Below are positions 1-6,929 of a stretch of DNA of 12,584 nucleotides, in pieces. The stretch spans positions 1-12,584 of the forward strand of contig CANCGU010000054.1 of NCBI GenBank assembly GCA_947377705.1, in the 5' to 3' direction. Made by a program: the position numbers and the translations under genes. The notes under the pieces are model-generated. The model was not told the DNA's origin. It worked only from the letters and a program-made list of their open reading frames with translations, and did no database searches. The DNA is from Comamonadaceae bacterium. Lineage in GTDB: Bacteria > Pseudomonadota > Gammaproteobacteria > Burkholderiales > Burkholderiaceae. Within the stretch, counting starts at the first letter, position 1; each line of letters begins with the position of its first letter.

Positions 1-470
1 ATCATGGCGATGTCCATCGCGTCAGAGTGGTTGGTGCGGAAGCTGCGTGGTTTGCAGGTGTCGCCGGTCAGCTTGTCTGACTTGCTGGCTTGGATGAAGT
101 AAGCCGCATCCCAGCGGTCCAAGTTTTGGGCAATCGCCAAAGAGATGGACGAGGGCACCGCTCCGATCAACAGATTGTGGCCATCGCGTGCCATTTTTTC
201 AGCCACGCGGCGACCGGCGTCGGGTGTGCTTTCATCGTCGCCTTCTTGGACTTCGACTTTGCGGCCATCCACGCCACCTTTGCTGTTGGCTTCTTCAATG
301 GCGAACTTCACGGCGCGCATGACTTCTTCGCCTTGCTCTGCGAACACGCCAGACTTGGATGACACCAAACCGACCTTGACCGGCTCTTTGCCTTGCGCCA
401 AGGCGCACAACGGCAGGGCTGTCACCAGCGCTGCACTGGCTAACAGTTGATAGATTTTTTTATGTTGCAT
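1..470 (-). CDS. ABC transporter periplasmic substrate-binding protein, Liv type (partial, C-terminus outside window)
   Basis: The first 156 residues of a type I periplasmic binding protein (Peripla_BP_6/LivJ-like family), which captures the ligand and delivers it to the LivHMGF importer encoded upstream. Residues 1-25 form a Sec signal peptide: a lysine-containing N-region, a hydrophobic core, and a likely cleavage after Ala-Leu-Ala (25) before Gln26. The mature start (VKVGLVSSKSGVFAEQGEE, 31-49) is the usual first beta strand and ligand loop. GGVDGRKVEV (65-74) and FRTNHSD (144-150) are further family signatures. The ATG at 468-470 is preceded by a good Shine-Dalgarno AGGAGA. The frame is open to the window edge; family members are usually about 380-400 residues, so more than half is missing. 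It is the last visible gene of the liv operon, 69 bp after livF. The ligand cannot be read from sequence; the neighbourhood suggests an alicyclic or aromatic carboxylate rather than an amino acid (inference). Confidence 0.92.
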   Translation of the reverse strand, partial: MQHKKIYQLLASAALVTALPLCALAQGKEPVKVGLVSSKSGVFAEQGEEVMRAVKFAIEEANSKGGVDGRKVEVQEGDDESTPDAGRRVAEKMARDGHNLLIGAVPSSISLAIAQNLDRWDAAYFIQASKSDKLTGDTCKPRSFRTNHSDAMDIAM

Positions 471-539
471 GCTTGTCTCCTAGGAATGAAGGATTGCCGG
501 AGTCGGTCCGACGGCCGTTGGGAACTGGGTGTGATGGCT

Positions 540-1244
540 TTAGACCATCACATGGCTTTCTAAATCTTTGAGACCCTCGGGTGAGTTGCTCACCACGCCT
601 TGTGCCACCACTGAGCCCTTGGCCATCGCCAAGTAACGGTGGGCTACGCGGGCGACGAGGCTCATATTTTGTTCAATCAACAGCAGGGCTGTGCCTTGGT
701 CGGCGACGCGGTTGAAGATGTCAGCGAGTTGGTCCACGATGACGGGGGCCAAGCCCTCGGTCGGTTCGTCTAACAAAATCAAGTTCGGGTTGGCCATCAA
801 CGCACGGCCCACGGCCAGCATTTGCTGTTGGCCACCCGACAGCGCTGTGCCAGGGGTGTGAGCGCGCTCTTGCAGGATAGGAAAGAGTTTGTAAATCTCA
901 GGCACCGACCAAGGACCTTTGCGACCTACGGCCGCGCCGAGCAAGAGGTTTTCTTCCACGGTGAGGTTGGCAATGATGCAGCGGCCTTGGGGCACCACCA
1001 CAATGCCGTGTTGTGCGGCCATGTAGGGGCGGGGCTTGGTCAGTTCATGTTTGTCCAACTGGATGTGGCCGTCTTTGAGGTCAGCCAATCCCAAGATGGT
1101 GTTGACCACCGTGGTTTTGCCCACGCCATTACGACCAATCAAGGCCACGCGTTCACCTGCGTTCACATGCAAGTTCAGGCCGTGCAAGATGTGTGCTGCG
1201 CCGTAGTAGGCGTGCACGTTTTTCAGGTTCAGTAAGGCGCTCAT
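540..1244 (-). CDS. livF: Liv-type ABC transporter ATP-binding protein LivF
   Basis: One of the two cytoplasmic ATPases of a branched-chain-amino-acid-type (HAAT family) importer; 234 residues, the normal LivF length. Visible motifs: Walker A GRNGVGKTT (37-45), Q-loop VPQGR (84-88), ABC signature LSGGQQQ (135-141) and Walker B LILLDEP (155-161). The switch region reads IEQN (190-193), where LivF proteins typically carry Gln instead of the canonical His. The ATG (1242-1244) overlaps the livG stop in the four-base ATGA arrangement, so translation is probably coupled to livG. The family assignment is firm. The transported substrate is unknown, and the gene symbol denotes family rather than amino-acid transport. 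Confidence 0.95.
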   Translation of the reverse strand: MSALLNLKNVHAYYGAAHILHGLNLHVNAGERVALIGRNGVGKTTVVNTILGLADLKDGHIQLDKHELTKPRPYMAAQHGIVVVPQGRCIIANLTVEENLLLGAAVGRKGPWSVPEIYKLFPILQERAHTPGTALSGGQQQMLAVGRALMANPNLILLDEPTEGLAPVIVDQLADIFNRVADQGTALLLIEQNMSLVARVAHRYLAMAKGSVVAQGVVSNSPEGLKDLESHVMV

Positions 1245-1969
1245 GCGGCACTCCCCAAATAAGCTTCACGCACGCGCGGGTCAGCGCGCACGGCGGCCGG
1301 CTCACCACTGGCGATGACGCGGCCCAATTCAAAAACAGTCACCACATCGGAGATGCCAAACACCACATCCATGTCGTGCTCTACCAGCAGCACCGACACA
1401 TCCCAGCGCGAGGTGAGGGCTTTAAGGTGGTGTGCCAAATCGTGAGACTCTTTGACCGACAAACCGGCCATGGGCTCGTCCAGTAACAACACGCTGGGGC
1501 GACCCACCAAGGCCAAGGCCAAGTCGAGGCGGCGTTGTTCGCCGTAGCCCAAGTCTTCGGCCATGACGTGGGCCATGCGATCGAGTTCGAGTTCTTTGAG
1601 CACGGCATCGGCATCGGCGGCTGAGTCTTGGACGCCCATCTTGTGCGAGGCGAGTTCGACTTGTTTGCGAACGGGCATGCCACCAAAAATGCTGGTGCGT
1701 TGAAAGCTGCGTGACAAGCCCAGCATGCGGCGCTCCACCACGCCCATCTCGCTCACATCGGTGCCACGCAGGGTGACTTTGCCGCGCGTCAAACGACGAC
1801 GACCGGTGATGGCATCGATGACGGTGGATTTACCTGCGCCGTTGGGGCCGATCAAGCCGCGAATTTGGCCTTTTTCCAAAGTGAGGGATACCCCATCAAC
1901 GGCTTTGACGCCGCCGTAGTGGATGGCCACATCGTCGGCTTGAAGTACATAAGGAGAGGAATTGCTCAT
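1241..1969 (-). CDS. livG: Liv-type ABC transporter ATP-binding protein LivG
   Basis: The second ATPase of the importer; 242 residues from the ATG at 1967-1969. The open frame runs upstream to about 2110, but those 47 extra codons overlap the end of livM and are rich in Arg/Pro/Thr without family similarity. The start MSNSSPYVLQADDVAIHYGG has the typical first strand of LivG, so I chose it. Only a weak GGAA lies upstream. Motifs: Walker A GPNGAGKST (41-49), Q-loop SFQR (88-91), signature LGYGEQR (140-146), Walker B VLLLDEP (160-166) and switch His in VEHD (196-199). The signature has Gly where LSYGEQ/LSGGQ is usual at its second position, a mild deviation. It lies 37 bp after livM and overlaps livF by four bases. 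Confidence 0.93.
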   Translation of the reverse strand: MSNSSPYVLQADDVAIHYGGVKAVDGVSLTLEKGQIRGLIGPNGAGKSTVIDAITGRRRLTRGKVTLRGTDVSEMGVVERRMLGLSRSFQRTSIFGGMPVRKQVELASHKMGVQDSAADADAVLKELELDRMAHVMAEDLGYGEQRRLDLALALVGRPSVLLLDEPMAGLSVKESHDLAHHLKALTSRWDVSVLLVEHDMDVVFGISDVVTVFELGRVIASGEPAAVRADPRVREAYLGSAA

Positions 1970-2006
1970 AAAGGGTTCCGTGTCTGTGTGTCGCGCTGTT
2001 CGTTGC

Positions 2007-2987
2007 TTAGTGCGCACCGGCTTTGGCACGCGACGCAGCCGCAGGTTTGCCGCTCCAGAGGGCTTGCAAAGCGCCCGCAATGCCTGTGGGTGAGAACACG
2101 ATGACGGCAATTAAGGCCACGCCAAAAATGGACATCCAGTGGGTGGCGTAGTCGCCCACCACGTCTTTGAAGATGAAATACACCACCGCACCGAGTGCGG
2201 GGCCCCACAGGGCTTTGAAACCACCGACCACCACCATCATCAGTGCCATGCCGGACAAACTCCAGTGCAAGCTCTCGGGAGACACGAACCCCGTGTTCAA
2301 GGTGGATAACAAGCCCGCCACGGCGGTGACCACGGCAGACAGTGCATAGATGGCCGCGCGAGGAAGAACTGTCGAGATGCCAATGAAGCGTGCCCGTTCT
2401 TCGTTGTCGCGCACGGCCTCGGTGATGGCACCAAAACGTGTGTTGAGCAACAAGGTCAGCAGCAGCATCACGATGACCAAGGTGGACCAGCAAATCAAAA
2501 ACATGGCGGCAGGTTTGAGGATGGCTGACTGGCTAAAACCAAACAGGGTGGATGGCCAATCCACTTGCATGCCGTCAGCGCCACCGGTGATGCCGCGTGC
2601 GCGAGAGACGGACAAAAAGAACATTTGGCCAATCGCCAAAGTCAACATGCCAAACGCAATGCCAGGCACACGAACGATGACAAGGCCAATCACGAAAGCG
2701 GCAAGGCCCACAACCACCAAGGTGGCCAAGATGGCCCATTCCACCGGCATGATTTGTTGCTGCATCGTGATGCCGATGGCGTAACCCGCGACACCAAAGT
2801 ACAAGGCATGGCCAAAGCTCACCAAACCATTTTGTTTGAGCAACACGCCAATGCCTAAGGCAAACACGGCATACACCACGGCTTGCGTCAGCAGCGACAA
2901 CACGGTGTTCGAGCTCACCACCGTGACGACGCCCGCGCCTGCAAGCAGGGCAGCGATAGAAAAAAGAACAGCACGTAAAGGGCTCAT
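2007..2987 (-). CDS. livM: Liv-type ABC transporter permease LivM
   Basis: Inner-membrane permease, 326 residues, with a series of hydrophobic segments through the whole length. The LivM hallmark GLVSFGHALYFGVAGY (54-69) is present, as are GITGGADGM (132-140) and the cytoplasmic coupling (EAA-like) loop RFGAITEAVRDNEERARFIG (184-203), which contacts the ATPases. The frame extends six codons further to a TTG at 3005, but a clear GAGGA Shine-Dalgarno sits correctly for the ATG at 2985-2987, so I use that start. It begins 18 bp after the livH stop. The C-terminal tail is Ala/Lys rich. It should pair with LivH as the translocation heterodimer. Confidence 0.93.
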   Translation of the reverse strand: MSPLRAVLFSIAALLAGAGVVTVVSSNTVLSLLTQAVVYAVFALGIGVLLKQNGLVSFGHALYFGVAGYAIGITMQQQIMPVEWAILATLVVVGLAAFVIGLVIVRVPGIAFGMLTLAIGQMFFLSVSRARGITGGADGMQVDWPSTLFGFSQSAILKPAAMFLICWSTLVIVMLLLTLLLNTRFGAITEAVRDNEERARFIGISTVLPRAAIYALSAVVTAVAGLLSTLNTGFVSPESLHWSLSGMALMMVVVGGFKALWGPALGAVVYFIFKDVVGDYATHWMSIFGVALIAVIVFSPTGIAGALQALWSGKPAAASRAKAGAH

Positions 2988-3005
2988 ATCAAACGTCCTC
3001 GTCAA

Positions 3006-3857
3006 TTAGGTGCGGCTGCCAGCAAAACCTGCGGGCTTCCAAATCAAGACGGCCACCATGAACACAAACGGCAACAGCACCGAAGCATCGGGTAAATACA
3101 CCGCGCCAATCGCTTGCACCATGCCCAGCAAAAGTGCGGCAATGAATGCACCGGCGAGCGAACCTAAGCCGCCAATCACCACGACCACAAACGAGTCAAT
3201 CAACACATCGGAGCTCATGGAAGGCGAGAGAGACAAAAAGGGCGCCGCGACCACACCGGCCAAGCCGGCCAACGCCGTGCCCAGCCCCACGACACCCGCG
3301 CTCAGCGCATCGGTGTTGACGCCCTGCATGGCGGTGGTCACAGGGTCCGTGCTGGCGGCCCGCACAAACAAACCCACCTTGGAGTGACGCAGCCACAAAC
3401 TCAAGCCCAGAGCCACGGCAGCCCCTATCACGATGACCCCCATGCGGTAGGCCGGAACGGGGGTTCCAAATAAATCAACAGAGAAGTTCAGGGCTTCGGG
3501 CGCCGCCACCGAGAGGTTGCTTTTGCCCCAGACCGACTGCACCATGTCTTCAATCACCAACAACAAGCCAAAGGTGACCAGCACCACAGTGAGTGGTTCG
3601 CGGTCTTGCAGCAGGCGAAAGCCATACCGGTCTAGCAGCACACCCAAGGCCGCCATCAAGGCGGGGGCCGCCACCAAGGCGACCCAAAAGTTGCTCTGCA
3701 ATGCCACGGTGTAGCCAAGGTAGGCGCCCAGCATGTACAGCGAGCCGTGGGCAAAGTTCACCACGCGACGCAGGCCGTAAATCAGGGCGAGCCCAGAGCA
3801 CATCACGATGAGCAATGCACCGTAGACAAGGCCGTTAAAAAGATTGATGGTCAACAT
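3006..3857 (-). CDS. livH: Liv-type ABC transporter permease LivH
   Basis: Inner-membrane permease, 283 residues, the partner of LivM. The N-terminal segment NGLVYGALLIVMCSGLALIYG (8-28) and the following VVNFAHGSLYMLGAY (32-46) are the LivH signature. The cytoplasmic coupling loop is RAASTDPVTTAMQGVNTD (166-183). The open frame continues upstream to about 4169, antiparallel to nothing but overlapping the 3' part of the SDR gene in another frame. The real start is the ATG at 3855-3857, with an AGGAGAG Shine-Dalgarno about seven bases away. It follows the SDR gene by 32 bp with no visible terminator, so SDR and transporter are probably co-transcribed. This ties the importer to oxidation of a hydroxylated substrate (inference). 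Confidence 0.94.
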   Translation of the reverse strand: MLTINLFNGLVYGALLIVMCSGLALIYGLRRVVNFAHGSLYMLGAYLGYTVALQSNFWVALVAAPALMAALGVLLDRYGFRLLQDREPLTVVLVTFGLLLVIEDMVQSVWGKSNLSVAAPEALNFSVDLFGTPVPAYRMGVIVIGAAVALGLSLWLRHSKVGLFVRAASTDPVTTAMQGVNTDALSAGVVGLGTALAGLAGVVAAPFLSLSPSMSSDVLIDSFVVVVIGGLGSLAGAFIAALLLGMVQAIGAVYLPDASVLLPFVFMVAVLIWKPAGFAGSRT

Positions 3858-3889
3858 GGGGTGTCTCTCCTGTTTTTTGTGATGTGCGC

Positions 3890-4708
3890 TTAAGCATGCG
3901 CAATGTCGCCCAGTGCCGTGTCGGGCGCACCCAACACGCTCCAGCCACCGTCTACGGCCAAAGTGGCACCGGTGATGTAGCTGGCGGCAGGGGAGGCTAA
4001 AAAGAAAATGCTCTCTGCAATTTCGACCGGCTCTGCCATGCGGCCCAGCGGCGTGCGTTGCGCGATGGCGGGCGCGTTGATCGCCCCTTTTTCTGCCAAG
4101 TTCGTCACCAAAGCGGTGGCGACATAGCCGGGTGCCACCGCATTCACGCGAATGCCTTGGCGAGCCCACTCGGTAGCGAGGGCGCGGGTCATGCCCAAAA
4201 TGCCAGCCTTGGCCGCGCTGTAGGCGTTGCGCCCAGGAATGCCGCCGGTGCTGGCGATGGAGCCGATGTTGACAATGGCACCACGGTTGCCTTTGGCGTC
4301 TCGGCCTTGTGCTTGCATGTGGGCCAGAGCCGCTTGCGTCATCAAAAATGCGCCGCGCAAATGCACAGACAGCACGCGATCAAAGGCGTCCACGTTTTGT
4401 TGCAAAGTGGGCGTTGTTTGATCGCCAATGCCTGCGTTGTTGACCAGGGCATCCAGGCGTCCCAACTGGGCCACCACTTGCGCCATGGCGCCAGACACTT
4501 GATCTGCGTGGGTGACATCGCAGAACAAGCCCATGTGGTGTTGACCGAGCGCTTGCGCGCGTTCACTCGCTTTGCGTCCGTCCATGTCCAGCAATGCCAC
4601 ATGCCAACCGCGCGCAGCAAACAGCTGCGCGGTGGCCCAGCCAATGCCATCGGCCGCGCCAGTGATGGCGACAGCGTGGGTGCTCAGTGCGGTGGCGTGG
4701 TGTGTCAT
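3890..4708 (-). CDS. SDR-family NAD(P)-dependent alcohol dehydrogenase, first gene of the liv operon
   Basis: Classical short-chain dehydrogenase/reductase, 272 residues. It has the dinucleotide-binding TGAADGIG (16-23), NNAG (90-93), and the catalytic Ser150, Tyr163 (YSAAK) and Lys167. The acidic end of strand 2 (LLDMD, 39-43) favours NAD(H) over NADP(H). The C-terminal AVDGGWSVLG is typical of the family. The ATG at 4706-4708 lacks a strong Shine-Dalgarno, and a perfect inverted repeat ends 12 bases upstream. It heads the group SDR-livH-livM-livG-livF-binding protein. The exact substrate cannot be read from the sequence. Given the neighbouring KstD-like flavoprotein and bad/ali genes, a cis- or trans-4-hydroxycyclohexanecarboxylate dehydrogenase is a reasonable hypothesis; another ring alcohol is the alternative. 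Confidence 0.9.
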   Translation of the reverse strand: MTHHATALSTHAVAITGAADGIGWATAQLFAARGWHVALLDMDGRKASERAQALGQHHMGLFCDVTHADQVSGAMAQVVAQLGRLDALVNNAGIGDQTTPTLQQNVDAFDRVLSVHLRGAFLMTQAALAHMQAQGRDAKGNRGAIVNIGSIASTGGIPGRNAYSAAKAGILGMTRALATEWARQGIRVNAVAPGYVATALVTNLAEKGAINAPAIAQRTPLGRMAEPVEIAESIFFLASPAASYITGATLAVDGGWSVLGAPDTALGDIAHA

Positions 4709-4874
4709 GGTGATGGGTTTAAATACGTCAATGTATTTACTCTTATTATCTTGAGATGCGCGTCAAATGGAAGTTGAATTTTTGGTTAAAAATCTATCGT
4801 TTTCCCTGAATTTTCAAGTAAAAAATAGTTTTCTTCGTTCGTCACGTTTCGTTTGATTAAGTCAATACATTGAT
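4709..4874 (-). promoter_or_regulatory. AT-rich intergenic region, probable promoter of the SDR-liv operon
   Basis: 166 bp without a credible gene, clearly more AT-rich than its flanks. On the minus strand a GATAAT -10-like hexamer (plus 4745-4750) lies in front of the SDR start, but no -35 at standard distance is convincing; the TTGACG on the minus strand (plus 4761-4766) is too close. The region also holds a perfect inverted repeat at 4720-4739. It separates the SDR-liv genes from the upstream SDR-flavoprotein-NIPSNAP operon on the same strand. I see no G/C-rich hairpin plus T-run that would mark a terminator, so some read-through is possible. Confidence 0.5.
4720..4739. promoter_or_regulatory. 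Perfect inverted repeat upstream of the SDR-liv operon, candidate operator
   Basis: Arms TAAATAC (4720-4726) and GTATTTA (4733-4739) match perfectly around the six-base spacer GTCAAT. The site ends 11-12 bases before the coding region on the promoter side, where a bound protein would block transcription or initiation. Its inner sequence contains TACGTCAA (4724-4731), the reverse complement of TTGACGTA, which is also the left arm of the palindrome between badR and badH. A mRNA hairpin is less likely because the stem is A/T rich. Confidence 0.45.
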
Positions 4875-5210
4875 TTAAATTGGCCCAGCTGACATCGCTG
4901 TGGCTTTGATCAGTCGCGTTTCTTGTGCCGTGATCAGGTGGCCTGAGGCGGCCAAATAAGTCGCAAAGTCCGGGTGTGTGTCGCGTGCTTGGCACCGGCG
5001 TTCGTAGTCGGCCAAATCGTCATACGCCCACAGGTGGATGAATTGGTTTTGCGGCCCGACCCAGCTGGTGTAGAACCCCAAGGGATGTCCCAAGGTGTCC
5101 ATCAAGACGGGCATGGCCAAACGGTTGAACACTTCTAAAAATTCCGGCATCTTGCGCAGCGCGATGGTGTAGGTGCGGTGGTCGATGAGGGGTTTGTCAA
5201 AGTAAGTCAT
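4875..5210 (-). CDS. NIPSNAP-family small protein
   Basis: 111 residues, matching the NIPSNAP domain (a dimeric alpha/beta-barrel ferredoxin-like fold) over nearly the whole length. The features seen are the N-terminal strand IDHRTYTI (9-16), a following helix with MPEFLEVFN, the central GFYTSWVGPQNQFIHLWAYDDLADYE stretch (described here in part; about 45-70), and the C-terminal strand QETRLIKA. Its ATG overlaps the TGA of the flavoprotein gene in a four-base ATGA, so translation is coupled and roughly equal production is expected. The biochemical role of bacterial NIPSNAP proteins is poorly defined. Here it may assist the flavoprotein or handle its unsaturated ketone product, but that is inference from coupling only. 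No signal peptide. Confidence 0.85.
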   Translation of the reverse strand: MTYFDKPLIDHRTYTIALRKMPEFLEVFNRLAMPVLMDTLGHPLGFYTSWVGPQNQFIHLWAYDDLADYERRCQARDTHPDFATYLAASGHLITAQETRLIKATAMSAGPI

Positions 5211-6913
5211 GCTTTCACTCCTGCTTGGTCTGCGATGTGGTTCCCGGTGACAAACCCAAAGGTCATGTTGGGGCCGTGCGTGATGCCTGCTGCCGGGTAG
5301 TTGCCGCCCATGATGCTGGCGCGGTCGTTGCCCACGGCATACAAGCCGCTAATGGCAGAACCATCGTCTTTGAGCACTTCGCCCACCACGCTGGTTTGAA
5401 TGCCATCAAAAGTGCCCAAGTCGCCCATGATCACTTTGACCGCATAGAACGGACCTGTTTGCACAGGGGCCACGCAAGGGTTGGGTTTGTTTTCGGGGTC
5501 GGCCAAGTAACGGTTGAACGTGGTGGTGCCACGGCCAAAGGCAGGGTCGTCACCTTTGACGGCGCCAACGTTGTACGCGCGCACGGTTTGTTCCAAGCCT
5601 GCGGGATCAATGCCAGCGTTGTGCGCCAACTCAGCCAAAGTCTTGCCTTCGATGAGGTAGCCGTTGCGCAAGAAGCGGCCAATCGGCATGGGGGCGGGTT
5701 TGACAAAACCGATGCCGTATTTGCCAAGGGTGGCTTTGTCACACACCAGCCACATGGCGGTGTCTTTTTGACCCTCGCAGGCACGAATCAAATCAGCGCC
5801 CACGTCGTGGTACGAGTTACTTTCGTTGGTGAAGCGTTGGCCGTTTTTCAGCACGCCGATGATGCCGGGCTTGTAGCGGTCCAAGAGATGCGGGAACACG
5901 CCAAACTCGCCATTGGCGTAAGGCACATACGACACGGGCATCCACGCGGCGGCGTCTTTGAAACGAATCTCCACCTTGCCGCCTGCGGCTTCGGCCATGT
6001 TCAAGCCATCACCTGTGTTGCCGGTTGGGGTGGGGGACAAATGTTCACCGCCACGTTGCAGGTGCGGGTAGGCTTTGGCGATGCGCTCGACATCGTGGGG
6101 GAAGCCGCCACAGGCCAGCACCACACCATGACGCGCGGTGATGCGTCGCTCGCCCCCTTCGCCACCAGCACGCACGCCAGTGGCGTGGTCGTTCTTCATC
6201 AAAATTTCTTTGACGGGGCTGCTCGTCAAGATAGGAATGTTCAAGTCGAGTGCCGACTTGGCCAAACGAGCCGCCAAGGCATTGCCACTGGTGACGTTGA
6301 TGCCACGTTGGTACAGCGCCAATTCTTTGATGTGCGTGACCAAGCGCTTGGCCACATAGATGAACGAGGTCAGCGACTTGGTCGCCTGAAAGAAATGCTT
6401 CAAATCAGCGTTCGATGAGTTGAACATCATGCCGATGAACGTGATGGTTTTGAGCGGTGGCTTCAAGCGCGGCATGTCCTTGCCCAGGCTGCGAATGTCA
6501 AAGGGTGCCGCCAAGATAGAGCGGCCAATGTCCACGCCACCCGCGACGGTGGGGTGGTAGTCGGGGTACATCGTGGGCACGAATTTCATCTCGGTTTCGC
6601 GCTCGAAAAATTCCACCATCTTGGGGCCGTTCTCGATGAAGGCATCCACGGCTGCTGCGTCAAAGTAGCTGCCGGTTTCTTGCATCATGTAGGTGCGCAC
6701 CGCTTCTCGGGTGTCGGCGGGGTTTTGTTTGCGGCCATGTTGATTCAGCGGAATCCACAACACGCCACCTGACAGGGCGGTGGTGCCGCCGAAGACGGGC
6801 TCTTTTTCGAGCACCACCACATCCAAGCCACGTTTTTTGGCCGTGATGGCGGCAGACAACCCTGCGGCGCCTGAGCCGACCACCACCACATCGCATTCAA
6901 AATTTTGAGACAT
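5207..6913 (-). CDS. FAD-dependent 3-ketosteroid-dehydrogenase-like desaturase (candidate 4-oxocyclohexanecarboxylate desaturase)
   Basis: 568-residue flavoprotein of the FAD_binding_2 (fumarate reductase/KstD) superfamily. The Rossmann motif is VVVGSGAAGLSAA (10-22), with the ribose-binding Glu36 in VVLEKE and the flavin loop GGTTALSGGVLWIP (42-55). A second FAD-contact region is LYAVGNDRAS (524-533). Near the C-terminus, Tyr539-Pro-Ala-Ala-Gly543 matches the Tyr-x-x-x-Gly that polarises the substrate ketone in 3-ketosteroid delta-1-dehydrogenases. Tyr368 (FTNESNSY) and Tyr119 (PDYHP) are plausible equivalents of the other active-site tyrosines. This supports a ketone alpha,beta-desaturase rather than a fumarate reductase. 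The ATG at 6911-6913 has GGAGA upstream, 16 bp after the SDR stop. A steroid substrate cannot be excluded, but no steroid genes are visible. A cyclohexanone carboxylate fits the neighbours. Confidence 0.88.
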   Translation of the reverse strand: MSQNFECDVVVVGSGAAGLSAAITAKKRGLDVVVLEKEPVFGGTTALSGGVLWIPLNQHGRKQNPADTREAVRTYMMQETGSYFDAAAVDAFIENGPKMVEFFERETEMKFVPTMYPDYHPTVAGGVDIGRSILAAPFDIRSLGKDMPRLKPPLKTITFIGMMFNSSNADLKHFFQATKSLTSFIYVAKRLVTHIKELALYQRGINVTSGNALAARLAKSALDLNIPILTSSPVKEILMKNDHATGVRAGGEGGERRITARHGVVLACGGFPHDVERIAKAYPHLQRGGEHLSPTPTGNTGDGLNMAEAAGGKVEIRFKDAAAWMPVSYVPYANGEFGVFPHLLDRYKPGIIGVLKNGQRFTNESNSYHDVGADLIRACEGQKDTAMWLVCDKATLGKYGIGFVKPAPMPIGRFLRNGYLIEGKTLAELAHNAGIDPAGLEQTVRAYNVGAVKGDDPAFGRGTTTFNRYLADPENKPNPCVAPVQTGPFYAVKVIMGDLGTFDGIQTSVVGEVLKDDGSAISGLYAVGNDRASIMGGNYPAAGITHGPNMTFGFVTGNHIADQAGVKA

Positions 6914-6929
6914 TGCGTTCTCCAGTCAA

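Noticed and set aside
502..512. Short palindrome GTCGG-T-CCGAC between livF and the binding-protein gene
   Set aside because: A one-base loop is not a workable RNA hairpin and there is no T-run, so I do not call a terminator; chance in G/C-rich sequence is likely.
1970..2110. N-terminal extension of livG to about 2110
   Set aside because: Overlaps the livM 3' end, has no LivG similarity; the protein aligns from the ATG at 1969.
3858..4169. N-terminal extension of livH to about 4169
   Set aside because: The extra residues are Arg/His/Cys-rich out-of-frame reading of the SDR gene; the ATG at 3857 has a strong ribosome site and begins with the LivH signature.
5225..6418. A 397-codon open frame on the plus strand
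   Set aside because: It lies antisense to the flavoprotein gene, whose FAD and active-site motifs are intact. The plus-strand product is rich in Val/His/Gly/Ala with no recognisable domain and no ribosome site.
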